Positions 34,698-43,430 are shown, numbered from the stretch's first letter. The stretch is DNA of 64,000 nt from JAOZTV01 sp965371805 (GCA_965371805.1 CBDUZW010000001.1:1-64000), one strand, 5' to 3'. Numbers and translations are program-made. Notes: generated from the letters alone by a model not told the origin.

Positions 34698-35576
34698 TTA
34701 ATTCGAGATATTATTGGCTTTTACAATTCCAACAGGTTGGTATTGTGGATCCCACTTTCCCCAGGGCATACCATTTTTAGCCCCTCGATAATAGAAGGCT
34801 GTCAGCCATTGGGATAAACGTTTCGAATTGCATAAATCTGCAAATACCTCATCAAACCTGTTGAAATTAGACAAGTATTCTTTATTAATCTGATAATACT
34901 GTTTTAAATCCGCTTCATCCATTACCCAACTATAACTTGGTTCATGAAAAAAGGATTCTTTAGCTGCGCTTATTGTCATATACATTGTTCCGTCTTCTTT
35001 TAACACTCTCTTCAATTCCATCAATATAGGAGCCAATTCATCCGGAGGATTATGTTCTAATGCAGAAACAGAGACAACTGCATCAATGGTATTGTTTTCA
35101 AGCTTCTCCAGCTTGTTTAAATTACTGTGATAATAAATAATTTCCGGTAAGTTTGAAGCATTCAAATTTTCTACACCCTCTGGACCAGAATCAGAATTGT
35201 TTGAAGACACACCATTCATATGATGATAATCCAGATACTGATGTTTAATATCGGCATCTGAATCTATTTTTTTTATCTTAAAAATATTTTCAGCAAACCC
35301 GGGAATATTGCGCTGATTCATATCAATACTTATCACTTTATATCCTTTTAAAGCTAAAATGAACTGCATCATCCCATTACCAGCACCGGCATCCAAAATA
35401 GTCCCACCAGGTGGACAATCCAACTCTTTTAGAATCCATATCATATCCAGTAAATAATGCCATCCCAGAACACGCCCTAATTTTGAAGTGAATCCCAAAA
35501 CGTCCATTGCAAGATCAGGATGTGAATCAATTAAGTCCTCTGCTAATAGTTCAATTTTATCTATTTTTTTCTTCAT
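34698..35576 (-). CDS. SAM-dependent methyltransferase, cassette copy B
   Basis: A 292-residue homologue of copy A (25621-26508), starting at the ATG equivalent to that of copy A; an in-frame ATG at 35612 overlaps the upstream relic. Motif I GTILDAGAGNGMMQF, VISIDMNQRN and VVSVSALEHNPPDEL are intact, as is the WGKWDPQYQPVGIVK tail. It is clearly more diverged from its partner than the SDR pair is. It may still be active, since no frame damage is seen, but it lies between two broken genes. Confidence 0.75.
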   Translation of the reverse strand: MKKKIDKIELLAEDLIDSHPDLAMDVLGFTSKLGRVLGWHYLLDMIWILKELDCPPGGTILDAGAGNGMMQFILALKGYKVISIDMNQRNIPGFAENIFKIKKIDSDADIKHQYLDYHHMNGVSSNNSDSGPEGVENLNASNLPEIIYYHSNLNKLEKLENNTIDAVVSVSALEHNPPDELAPILMELKRVLKEDGTMYMTISAAKESFFHEPSYSWVMDEADLKQYYQINKEYLSNFNRFDEVFADLCNSKRLSQWLTAFYYRGAKNGMPWGKWDPQYQPVGIVKANNISN

Positions 35577-35608
35577 ACTTTTCTCATTATTAACTTTAAC
35601 AATTTGTT

Positions 35609-36026
35609 TCATTTTTTTTTTCGTTTCACTGGATAATAAAAATTCTGCCGCAATTCAGATGAAATTTTATTTTTATGTGTATACCCCTTATAAGTCCCCC
35701 AAAATTGATGCCATCTAAAAAGAGGGACATTTATTATATTCTTAAAAAAAACCTTATCACCAACAGCATGATAATAATCCGAAGAAATATTTAAAATCAC
35801 CAATCGAAAAAAAGTAAAAACACTAAAGGTCTCCTCATTAAAAAGTGAACGGTAAACTATTGCTTCTCTTTTATACCTGTTGAAAATTTGTTTATAAGTT
35901 TCTTCATGAACATGAATGATCTTAGCTTCTGCATTGTAGGCGATCATATATCCCGAATCTGCCATTTTTTTAAGTGAGCCGCTTCATTAAGAGCCCTGAT
36001 AATAATTGATACTTTTACAATATCCA
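35609..36026 (-). pseudogene. internally deleted family-2 glycosyltransferase, cassette copy B
   Basis: A TTG at 36026, after an AGGAG site, opens VKVSIIIRALNEAAHL, matching the start of copy A (26541-27440). After about 20 codons the frame leaves homology. The C-terminal 118 residues resume in another frame at 35965 with YNAEAKIIHVHEETYKQIF and end normally. Roughly 150 residues holding the donor site are deleted, so this is a pseudogene although the tail remains open. Confidence 0.8.
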
Positions 36027-36073
36027 AGTTATTATGCTCCTGAATGATAATTGATTATACAAAGTCATTATCA

Positions 36074-36757
36074 TTATTGCCCATATAATTTATCCCAGAG
36101 AATCTCAGCCATCTTAAAATCCTCCTCTGTATCAATATCAATCGCCTCTATTGGGTCCATTTCAAAAAGATAGGGCCGTTTACCAATCCGTGCTCTAGTA
36201 GTTTGAAAAGAGTCATGAGAAAACAAATAAATATTTGAATTTTCCTCGTATAGAGAAGGCAAATCCTGGGTTCGCTTTAATACTTTTGGATCATGGTTTA
36301 CCGGACAAAAATTATAATCATAAAACCGGGACTGATATTTATTTACAGAAAATAACGAATCATATTCTTTTAATTCAAAAAATGTCTTTATTGAATTCTC
36401 AACTATCTCTTTTTTCAACAGCGGATTGGTAGAATGGGTCTGAAGAAAATATGGCTGTTCAGGGTAAAGAGAAATAACATGTTCAATGATACAATTCATA
36501 GATACAAAATCCCCTCTCAAAGATTGAGGGCGAAATACAACATCAACATCAACATATGATCTCACCAACTCTGCAATTTTTTCAGAATCTGTGTCGAGAA
36601 TCAGTTTGGATACTTGACTTACCTGACTTAAGGTATAAAAGATCCAATAGAACAAAGGTTTTTCATTGAATTTTCGGATATTTTTATTTATGACTCGCTC
36701 CGAATGAGCTTTCATGGGAACAATAGCAAAAAGTTTTCTAGAATCCAATTTATTCAT
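36074..36757 (-). CDS. NeuA-like CMP-sugar (cytidylyl)transferase, cassette copy B
   Basis: A 227-residue homologue of the product of 28289-28987, starting at the equivalent ATG 8 bp inside the upstream gene; a reading from 36790 would overlap more. The CTP loop VPMKAHSERVINKN, LDTDSEKIAEL, LQTHSTNPLL and IEAIDIDTEEDF are retained. It appears intact. The two copies may activate the same or slightly different acids. Confidence 0.82.
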   Translation of the reverse strand: MNKLDSRKLFAIVPMKAHSERVINKNIRKFNEKPLFYWIFYTLSQVSQVSKLILDTDSEKIAELVRSYVDVDVVFRPQSLRGDFVSMNCIIEHVISLYPEQPYFLQTHSTNPLLKKEIVENSIKTFFELKEYDSLFSVNKYQSRFYDYNFCPVNHDPKVLKRTQDLPSLYEENSNIYLFSHDSFQTTRARIGKRPYLFEMDPIEAIDIDTEEDFKMAEILWDKLYGQ

Positions 36758-37922
36758 CAAATTGTCCCTCAATTTTAGAAAGATATTCAATAGCTTTTAG
36801 ATGGTCCGGTTCATACTTCAATGATTTTCGAAAATAATTTCGGGCGTTTTTATAATTTTTGCGTTTCCATTGAATAACACCTAAGTGATATAATGCTCCA
36901 AATTTAAAATTTAACATTGGAAACTGTTCTACTTTAAAAAAAAGCTTTTCAGATTCGTCCAATCGGTTTTCTTGTTCCAGAATAGATGCGCGTTTATAAA
37001 GAGCAAGACCATTATTTATATAATCAGGATCAAGCTCACTTAAAGGGGGAATATCCTTAACCCTTTCCTGCCATTTTACCAGCTCTTCGCGTTCTGTAAT
37101 AACTCTTAAAACTTTTTCATGATGCTTAAAGTTATGAAATGCATCAAACTGATGTAGCAATTTTATACGATCAACATGGCGATTTTTAATAAACTCTTTG
37201 CTTTGAGATACCCCCCCTTCATGAATTCTATAAATACTCATAACCCCAGGTACTTTACCTAATAAACCATAGGATGCTAGAATAGTATATAATGCCATAT
37301 CACCAGAACGCACTTCTTGAATCCAATCAGGAAAACTGTGCACAATATTTCTAAAAACAAAGGATGAAATGTGTATCTTAGTTCCCCATTCCAAGGTGTC
37401 TTCTACTGTCATAAAGGATTTCGCATTCTTTCCAAAGCATATTCCATATGTGCCATCCTCTAAGATTTTTTGTGTTTCATGAAAACACCCAGCACATTCT
37501 TCATGAACCTCCAAAAAATCAACTTGCTTCTGCAACTTCAATGGATCCGTCCAATAATCATCCCCATCACACATGGTAATATATTTGCCACGACATTTTG
37601 TTCTGATTATACCACCTGGAGAATATCCTAAACGGTAAAGATTTTCACGAGCTAACCTAAGACGTATTTTGTCGGGATATTTCTTTTGATAAGCGATTAC
37701 TATTTCACGGGTAGAATCCTTTGAGTGATCTTCACCAATAATAATCTCATAGGGAAATTTAACTTGTTGCATTATAATGCCGTCCAAAGCCTCTTGAATA
37801 AACTTTTCATGATTGTATGTAGTCACGCAGACACTGACCATGGGATTTGCCGGCAAAAGATGAAAATCTTCTATGCACTCCGCAAAGGTATCTATTTTAT
37901 CATAGTTCACTGCTTTCCTCAT
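36750..37922 (-). CDS. family-2 glycosyltransferase with C-terminal TPR module, cassette copy B
   Basis: A 390-residue protein. GT-A domain: VSVCVTTYNHEKFIQEAL, IIIGEDHSKDST, and MCDGDDYWTDPLKLQKQV with the DxD-type DGDD. This catalytic domain is of a different subfamily from copy A. Residues about 305-386 are the shared TPR module (RASILEQENRLDESEKLFF, GALYHLGVIQWKRKNYKNA, YEPDHLKAIEYL), nearly the same as in copy A. That pairing of a different enzyme with the same tail is direct evidence of domain shuffling. It overlaps the cytidylyltransferase gene by 8 bp. Confidence 0.85.
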   Translation of the reverse strand: MRKAVNYDKIDTFAECIEDFHLLPANPMVSVCVTTYNHEKFIQEALDGIIMQQVKFPYEIIIGEDHSKDSTREIVIAYQKKYPDKIRLRLARENLYRLGYSPGGIIRTKCRGKYITMCDGDDYWTDPLKLQKQVDFLEVHEECAGCFHETQKILEDGTYGICFGKNAKSFMTVEDTLEWGTKIHISSFVFRNIVHSFPDWIQEVRSGDMALYTILASYGLLGKVPGVMSIYRIHEGGVSQSKEFIKNRHVDRIKLLHQFDAFHNFKHHEKVLRVITEREELVKWQERVKDIPPLSELDPDYINNGLALYKRASILEQENRLDESEKLFFKVEQFPMLNFKFGALYHLGVIQWKRKNYKNARNYFRKSLKYEPDHLKAIEYLSKIEGQFDE

Positions 37923-37976
37923 AATCTGTAAGTCTCTCCTTATAAAATATTTAGCCTATTCTTCATTTTCTAACTA

Positions 37977-38741
37977 TTATTTTGCATGCTTGCTCTGCTT
38001 ATGCAAACTACCCCTTTTTGTATAAAGAACATCATAACGATAATTGGAGTTGATTAGAAACTCAGGCTGCTGAAAAATTTTCACATCGACATCTTGTATA
38101 TATTCGCCAATGGCCTCAAAAAATTCGTGGTCAAACCATGACCCAATCATGGGATGGTCATCCAAAATTCGTTGGATGTAATCTCTACGATATTTCGGCT
38201 TGTCCAAATACTCCCACAATTTACGGGAGTCAGGAACATCCCCGACTAGCAACCGTCCTCCAGGCTTTAAAAGCTTTATGGCTTTTTCAATCAACCGTAC
38301 AGCATTTTTCTGATCGAAATGCTGAATTGCAAAATATATCAGGACAACATCTGCGAAATTTTCAGGCAGCCCAACATCAAGGACATCATCACAGATCGTC
38401 TCAAAAACATTGGGAAAAAGCTCATGGGCCTGCTTCAAAAGAATATGGGAAAAATCGACGCCGATCGCCTTAGCGCACTGTTTGGCTAGCGGACCAAGAA
38501 TCATCGCATTTCCGCAACATAACTCAATCAAAGTGCCTTGCCTCTTCAGACCGGTTATACCTGAAAGGTACTCAATGGTTTGCCCCCACACTTTCTCTGT
38601 AACTTGAATACCTTTGCGGGACCGTCCAACATCTATTTGTGCACAACCTGTACAAACATTATTGCGATGATTCCAGAAATCATACCAATAACTCGCGTGT
38701 TTTTTATTAATTTTGCTGTCGTGATCCGGTGAATAATTCAT
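37977..38741 (-). CDS. class I SAM-dependent methyltransferase
   Basis: A 254-residue protein with TLIELCCGNAMILGPLAKQ as motif I, GVDFSHILL, VLIYFAIQHFDQ and LLKPGGRLLVGDVPDS. The N-terminus (KKHASYWYDFWNHR) resembles methyltransferases of glycan loci. The coding region is richer in G+C than the flanking cassette, and it marks the upstream edge of the duplicated block. The acceptor is unknown. Confidence 0.82.
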   Translation of the reverse strand: MNYSPDHDSKINKKHASYWYDFWNHRNNVCTGCAQIDVGRSRKGIQVTEKVWGQTIEYLSGITGLKRQGTLIELCCGNAMILGPLAKQCAKAIGVDFSHILLKQAHELFPNVFETICDDVLDVGLPENFADVVLIYFAIQHFDQKNAVRLIEKAIKLLKPGGRLLVGDVPDSRKLWEYLDKPKYRRDYIQRILDDHPMIGSWFDHEFFEAIGEYIQDVDVKIFQQPEFLINSNYRYDVLYTKRGSLHKQSKHAK

Positions 38742-38798
38742 AAAATATACCCCTCTGTTCAGTTAAGTTAACATAAGATGATAAGGAGCGAACTAATA

Positions 38799-39467
38799 CT
38801 AATCAATCATAATTCCAGTCTCTTCATGAGTTGATATTATTCGCGCTGGATTTCCGGCATAAGTTGTATGTTTATTAGTATCTTTTATGACAACAGCTCC
38901 TGCACCAACAAGCGTTTCATCCGCAATATTAATTTGCTGAATTATTGTTGAATTTAGTCCGATCCAGCAGGAATTGCCAACGGTTACAGAACCGGCAAGT
39001 TTGCATCCTCCTGCAAAAAAATTTCCGTTACCAACAGTTGTATTATGATCGAGAGTAACTCCATTCCAAATCACATTCGCATTCCACAGCCTCGACTCTA
39101 TGCCGATGAAAGAAAAGGGGAAAATAATATTATTCTCACCAAGTTGCACATCGGGCGCAACAATAGCCATTGGGCTTGTATAATTAATCAGGTCATATCC
39201 ATATTTTTTTATTTCGTCGAACACTTTCATGCGGTTTCTAAGATTACGTTGCGATAAAACAGAAATTAGCCCATTGTATTTTTCTGGAGGATATTTTGTT
39301 ACCAAGTCTTCTGCGCTCACTAAAGGTTTAGAACAAAAAGTATCTGAATCCAAAAATTCTCTATTGACACAAAATGCCTCAATGTTGAGTAATTCAGGAA
39401 ACTTTAAAGATTCAAAATATAGTATTTTAGCAACATTGTTGTTTCCGAAAATAATCACTTTTTTCAT
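38799..39467 (-). CDS. PglD/NeuD-like sugar O/N-acyltransferase
   Basis: A 222-residue protein. The N-terminal ~85 residues form a Rossmann-like sugar-nucleotide-binding lobe (KVIIFGNNNVAKILYFE). The rest is a left-handed beta-helix of hexapeptide repeats (QLGENNIIFPFSFIG, VGNGNFFAGGCKL, VGNSCWIGLNSTI) with an acetyl-CoA site near GAGAVVIKD. The family acetylates 4-amino sugars (PglD) or sialic acids (NeuD). The nearby DegT aminotransferase could supply the amino sugar. The Shine-Dalgarno sequence is AGGA. Confidence 0.83.
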   Translation of the reverse strand: MKKVIIFGNNNVAKILYFESLKFPELLNIEAFCVNREFLDSDTFCSKPLVSAEDLVTKYPPEKYNGLISVLSQRNLRNRMKVFDEIKKYGYDLINYTSPMAIVAPDVQLGENNIIFPFSFIGIESRLWNANVIWNGVTLDHNTTVGNGNFFAGGCKLAGSVTVGNSCWIGLNSTIIQQINIADETLVGAGAVVIKDTNKHTTYAGNPARIISTHEETGIMID

Positions 39468-39560
39468 TAGTTCCTGGCTCCTATTTTACTAACGGCGAAT
39501 AAATATTATTTTACATAGTCTATGAAATCTAGTTTATTTCAGCCAATATAGCAAGACATC

Positions 39561-39638
39561 CTAAGACGCTGACGCAGCCAGTATATTATTTTCGACTACC
39601 TTTTCTGCGCCACTCTTTAGGTTAATAAACTTCCGCAT
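39561..39638 (-). other. translationally coupled micro-ORF or N-terminal relic
   Basis: A 25-codon frame whose ATG overlaps the WbqC stop (TAATG at 39636-39640), ending at a TAG at 39561. I do not recognise the peptide. It sits in the 170-bp gap before the acetyltransferase gene and has higher G+C than typical intergenic sequence here. It may be the start of a deleted gene or a coupling leader; nothing shows that the peptide has a function. Confidence 0.3.
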
Positions 39639-40333
39639 TAAAACAATTTAAATCGCTTCAACATATTAGGAATTTCTTCCCTTGAATTAAACATCATTAC
39701 ATCAATTATAGACAAAAACGGTACAAACTTGTTATCAAATTGTTTATACTCAACATTTTTCGGTTGTATAAATTTTAAGTCGATGTTCCTTTGTGTGAAA
39801 TTTTTCTTTGAATATAACTTAATATTGCCAAATGAATTGATATAAGTATTAGCACGCATCTCTTTGCAGATAGCAATCACCTTTTCTTCTGATCTGAGAG
39901 GATGGTCTATGTTAATTTTCGATGAAATGACAACTTTTGTTTGTATGCCAAGATATTTGCAGATGCCCGTAATGGAATTATACAAGTATTGAAAAAGATT
40001 ATTGTCGGGGTGATTAACTATTTCACAAATAATTGGTAAAACACTGGACTTATAAGGCGCTTTACTATAAGCGTTTTCAAATTTTTCGATTAACTTCTCC
40101 CTTTTATACTCAGGAGAAATGACACGCTCATTTACATTCAATAAATCGTGATCATGTTTTAAATTTATAGAAAACAAGGTGCTTTTAGAATTCAGTAAAT
40201 ACCTGTTTCTATTGAACCATCCTTTTTTGGTGTATTGAATATTATCATAAACCACAAATGTATCAACGTAATCAATCAGCTGCCAATATCCAATATATGG
40301 AAAGAAATAAGGCTGCATTATGCCAATCTTCAT
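39638..40333 (-). CDS. WbqC-family protein
   Basis: A 231-residue WbqC-like protein: the family opening MKIGIMQPYFFPYIGYWQLI and the following VVYDNIQYTKKGWFNRN are well conserved. WbqC genes occur in O-antigen, capsule and flagellar glycan clusters and are proposed to act on or transfer sugar intermediates, but the reaction is not settled. It lies 3 bp downstream of a radical SAM gene with its Shine-Dalgarno sequence (GGAGAAG) overlapping that gene's end, so it is expressed with the radical SAM pair. Confidence 0.85.
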   Translation of the reverse strand: MKIGIMQPYFFPYIGYWQLIDYVDTFVVYDNIQYTKKGWFNRNRYLLNSKSTLFSINLKHDHDLLNVNERVISPEYKREKLIEKFENAYSKAPYKSSVLPIICEIVNHPDNNLFQYLYNSITGICKYLGIQTKVVISSKINIDHPLRSEEKVIAICKEMRANTYINSFGNIKLYSKKNFTQRNIDLKFIQPKNVEYKQFDNKFVPFLSIIDVMMFNSREEIPNMLKRFKLF

Positions 40334-40336
40334 CGA

Positions 40337-41368
40337 TTACTTCTCCAATGAGTATTTCTTCAATAACTCATTAGTATATGGTGTTAAACCTTCTCCGGTC
40401 GCAAGCTCATAGTAATAGCACTTATCACACTGTTCCGGTATGTTGTGCCGCAACAGTTGTGCTCGCCTCAGATTTGCGAGCTTTTCGCCATTCCAGATTT
40501 CCTTCACCGATTCTTTATTTACATTACCAACACTCATAGCAGCTTCCCAATCACCGAGACAAACGCTTGCAATCCCGGAAGGGTGAAAACGTAAAAAATA
40601 AAATGGTGCGCTGCATATAGGTTTATTTTGCAGATCCAAATCAATATTTTTATTGAACCGATCAATGTTTTCCTTCCGTTCGTACGGGGGGGGCGTAAGT
40701 TGTAAGCCGATCCATTGATTAACCACTTTGTCTATGTGAATAGAGTCTGCATATGGAGAAAATATTTCTAAAAACTTATTTTGTTCATCTTCTGAAAAAT
40801 AGTTTGCAATGCATTTTATGTGTATGTGACATTTTTTATCTTTTCGCGATATTAAAAACAGATGTTTAACGTTTTCCAGTATTTTACTAAATTTTACTTT
40901 TGTATGCGTTACTGATTGATACTGTTCATCACTGAGGCCGTTTATTGATACCATTACCTGCTTCAAACCCGCATCAATTAGCTGCTCGGTTTTTTGGGGA
41001 GTGAGAAGACTTGCATTGGTTATGATTCTTATAGCACCAATTTTTTTTGTATCGTTTAACAATTTTATCGCCGTAGGCAACTCTTTATATAACAAGGATT
41101 CGCCATTTTGACTGACATCCGCGACAGAAATCTGTTCATCAAGCTCCCCTAAATCTTTTGCAATTTTTTCAACAAGTTTTAAAGGCATATCGGTTATTTT
41201 TTGCAGTTTTGATTTCTCTACGGTGTTGAGATAACAAAAAACGCATTTAAAATTGCATCGCGTTGTAAAACCAATCCCAAGCCGCAACGGTGATTTCAAT
41301 GGCAACAGTGTGTGCAAGGGTTTATAGTCAGTGGATACAAATGGTCTATACTTATCGTTTTGTTTCAT
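40337..41368 (-). CDS. radical SAM/SPASM protein (second of a tandem pair)
   Basis: A 343-residue radical SAM enzyme: CNFKCVFC cluster motif, then ISVADVSQNGESLLYKEL (GE motif), VMVSINGLSDEQY, and a C-terminal SPASM-type cysteine set around CSAPFYFLRF, VCLGDWE and CDKCYYYEL. It aligns with the neighbouring gene product (41352-42398) throughout, including YKPLHTLLPLK near the N-terminus and NQWIGLQL. The coding ends overlap by 17 bp. Auxiliary Fe-S clusters are expected. The role in a glycan cluster is unknown; peptide or sugar modification is possible. Confidence 0.85.
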   Translation of the reverse strand: MKQNDKYRPFVSTDYKPLHTLLPLKSPLRLGIGFTTRCNFKCVFCYLNTVEKSKLQKITDMPLKLVEKIAKDLGELDEQISVADVSQNGESLLYKELPTAIKLLNDTKKIGAIRIITNASLLTPQKTEQLIDAGLKQVMVSINGLSDEQYQSVTHTKVKFSKILENVKHLFLISRKDKKCHIHIKCIANYFSEDEQNKFLEIFSPYADSIHIDKVVNQWIGLQLTPPPYERKENIDRFNKNIDLDLQNKPICSAPFYFLRFHPSGIASVCLGDWEAAMSVGNVNKESVKEIWNGEKLANLRRAQLLRHNIPEQCDKCYYYELATGEGLTPYTNELLKKYSLEK

Positions 41369-42398
41369 CTATTCTCTCCTTATATTGAAGATAATTGACG
41401 AGTAGAGATTCTTTATGCGGCGCCAAGTCTTCTCCTGTCATCATTTCGAAATAATTGCAATTTTCACACTGAGCTGGATTCTTCTGTTTCAATATTTCTA
41501 TCCTTAGGTCATTAATTTCTTTTCCGTTCCAGATCTCTTTTAGTGATGCTAATTTTGCATCACCTATAATCATATCATCTTTCCAATTGGTGGCGCAGGA
41601 ACTTACTTTTCCTGAAGTATGAATTCTAAGATAAAAGAAGGGAAAATTGCACATCGGCTTGTTTTGAAACTGAAAATCCTTGCCGAATCTATTACGACTT
41701 TCACTGAATGACTGAACTGTATAATTATAGGGCATCGGCGGCAAATCGATGCCGATCCATTGATTAATTGCGGAATCAATGTGGATTGTGTCACAAAAAG
41801 GCGAAAACAAATCTAAAAATTTCTTTTGTTCTTCATTAGAAAAATAATCGCCTATACATTTAATGTGGATTTTGCACTTTCCTTTTATCGAGAAAGCATA
41901 TTTTACATTGTCGAACAATTTGTCAAAATTCACCTTTGCGTGTACAACTTTTCCATAATGCTCATCACTAAGACCGTTTATTGAGAAAATTATCAGGTCA
42001 ATTCCAGCGGCAATTACCTGTTCGGCTTTCGCAGGTGTAAGTAGCATCCCTGTAGTAATCATTTTAAGTTGTCGAATATTATTTGTCTGCTTTAACAACC
42101 TGATCCATGTCACAAGGTCTGGGAGAAGCAGCGGCTCGCCACTCCCGCACACGTCTACAACATTAATCTTATCTTCAAATTCTGAAATATCTACGGCTAG
42201 TTTTTCAAGAAAGTGTAAAGACATGCTATCTTGGGGCAGCTGCGTCTTGTCCATTCCGTATCTATAACAAAATTCGCAGAAGAAATTACATCTTTGAGTT
42301 GAGCAGAATGTAACTGACAATGGGGTCTTCAATGGAAGCAGAGTATGCAGTGGTTTGTAATCGTCAACGGTTAAAGGGCAGACTTTTGTCTTTTGCAT
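41352..42398 (-). CDS. radical SAM/SPASM protein (first of a tandem pair)
   Basis: A 348-residue paralogue of the protein from 40337-41368. Radical SAM motif CNFFCEFC, DVCGSGEPLLLPDL, IIFSINGLSDEHY, and a C-terminal cysteine cluster (CNFPFFYLRI, SSCATNWKDD, CENCNYFEM). Both proteins share the YKPLHTLLPLK start and a VNYL/KYSL end. The duplication is old, as the sequences are only moderately alike. It follows the TylF-like methyltransferase gene by 3 bp. Confidence 0.85.
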   Translation of the reverse strand: MQKTKVCPLTVDDYKPLHTLLPLKTPLSVTFCSTQRCNFFCEFCYRYGMDKTQLPQDSMSLHFLEKLAVDISEFEDKINVVDVCGSGEPLLLPDLVTWIRLLKQTNNIRQLKMITTGMLLTPAKAEQVIAAGIDLIIFSINGLSDEHYGKVVHAKVNFDKLFDNVKYAFSIKGKCKIHIKCIGDYFSNEEQKKFLDLFSPFCDTIHIDSAINQWIGIDLPPMPYNYTVQSFSESRNRFGKDFQFQNKPMCNFPFFYLRIHTSGKVSSCATNWKDDMIIGDAKLASLKEIWNGKEINDLRIEILKQKNPAQCENCNYFEMMTGEDLAPHKESLLVNYLQYKERIDETKR

Positions 42399-42401
42399 TT
42401 T

Positions 42402-43109
42402 TCACTCTTTCACAATATAAGCATTTGGTGTCCATGAATTCGGAATTGTTTTCACGATAGTATTTGGCAAAACTTCAGAAAGAGCTATTGTTTCTCCAGG
42501 TGCGGTTTGCAATGAATAGTGATCAAAAGCCATTATTCCTCCGGGAAGCAAATGTTTATAAAACATCGGTATTGCTGTTTTCGCAACTTTATATGAACCT
42601 ATATCCATAAACACAAACTTGAATTTGATTTGTGGTGACTTTTCAAAAAACAGCGACAACTCCCCCAAAATATCTAATCTGTGAATTTCCAGAATTCCAT
42701 CAACATTTTGTAATTTCTTTAGCTTTAGCAATCTTTCGTAATCGTTGTTATTTGAGTAGAGGCGGTTTTCTATCGATTCCGGAGTTTTTGAGAAGGAATC
42801 AAAACCATGAACCAGTGTAAATGATTCGGGTTCAAACAGTTTGACTAATTTTGCAAGCAGTAAAGATCCCGCCCCCTTGAATACGCCTACTTCAGCTATA
42901 TGACCAGCCAGACCAATTGTTTTTTTATATAACTCGTAAATAGTAAAAATCCGGTTTAACTGCATATCACCAATAAATGCAGTCGAATTATTCATGAACT
43001 CGGAGATTGAAATATTCTCTTTGCTCAACCACTCAATATATTCATTATAAAGAACCCTACGGTTTTCAAATTTGTTTCTTTCTGCGAAACTTATATCGTT
43101 GCGATCCAT
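42402..43109 (-). CDS. TylF/MycF-family O-methyltransferase
   Basis: A 235-residue protein of the TylF family (PF05711), metal-dependent O-methyltransferases of deoxysugars in macrolides and glycans. Motifs: HIAEVGVFKGAGSLLLAKL, HGFDSFSKTPE, FVFMDIGSYKVAK, and LLPGGIMAFDHYS with metal-coordinating aspartate/histidine. It heads the group TylF/radical SAM/radical SAM/WbqC, with a 372-bp non-coding gap upstream and AGGAGA before its ATG, so a promoter may lie in that gap. Sugar methylation is the likely role. Confidence 0.82.
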   Translation of the reverse strand: MDRNDISFAERNKFENRRVLYNEYIEWLSKENISISEFMNNSTAFIGDMQLNRIFTIYELYKKTIGLAGHIAEVGVFKGAGSLLLAKLVKLFEPESFTLVHGFDSFSKTPESIENRLYSNNNDYERLLKLKKLQNVDGILEIHRLDILGELSLFFEKSPQIKFKFVFMDIGSYKVAKTAIPMFYKHLLPGGIMAFDHYSLQTAPGETIALSEVLPNTIVKTIPNSWTPNAYIVKE

Positions 43110-43352
43110 ATTCTCTCCTATGTTAACAATTATACATTACTTATCTTCTCATTTTTTATTAACTAAAATTTTCACAATACAGTATGCGGATCATCAATTC
43201 TGTTTTAATCTAATAAATAAGCATTATAAAATTGATTTTTTATTTTGTATATTTTATCAGGTTAAACAATAGGTATTAGAGGTGTTAATAAGTATTTTTT
43301 TATCAATTTGAATATATTGTTTGTTATATCAATTTATATCCATAACGACACA

Positions 43353-43430
43353 TTACATTTTTCCAAATAATACCGTCTCTTCATTAATTGCAAAAACAGC
43401 ATTCTCCAAATGAAGTTTGTCTCCTTGCAT
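43353..43430 (-). pseudogene. short C-terminal relic, possibly of an FkbM-like gene
   Basis: In the 372-bp stretch 43110-43481 the only coding trace I see is a 25-codon frame containing FAINEETVLFGKM followed by a stop. It resembles the last residues of the FkbM methyltransferase encoded nearby (YTIHNEETVLYAIAE). An in-frame TAA lies eight codons before its ATG. The match is short, so this could be chance. The remainder of the gap is very AT-rich and shows no clear feature. Confidence 0.3.
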
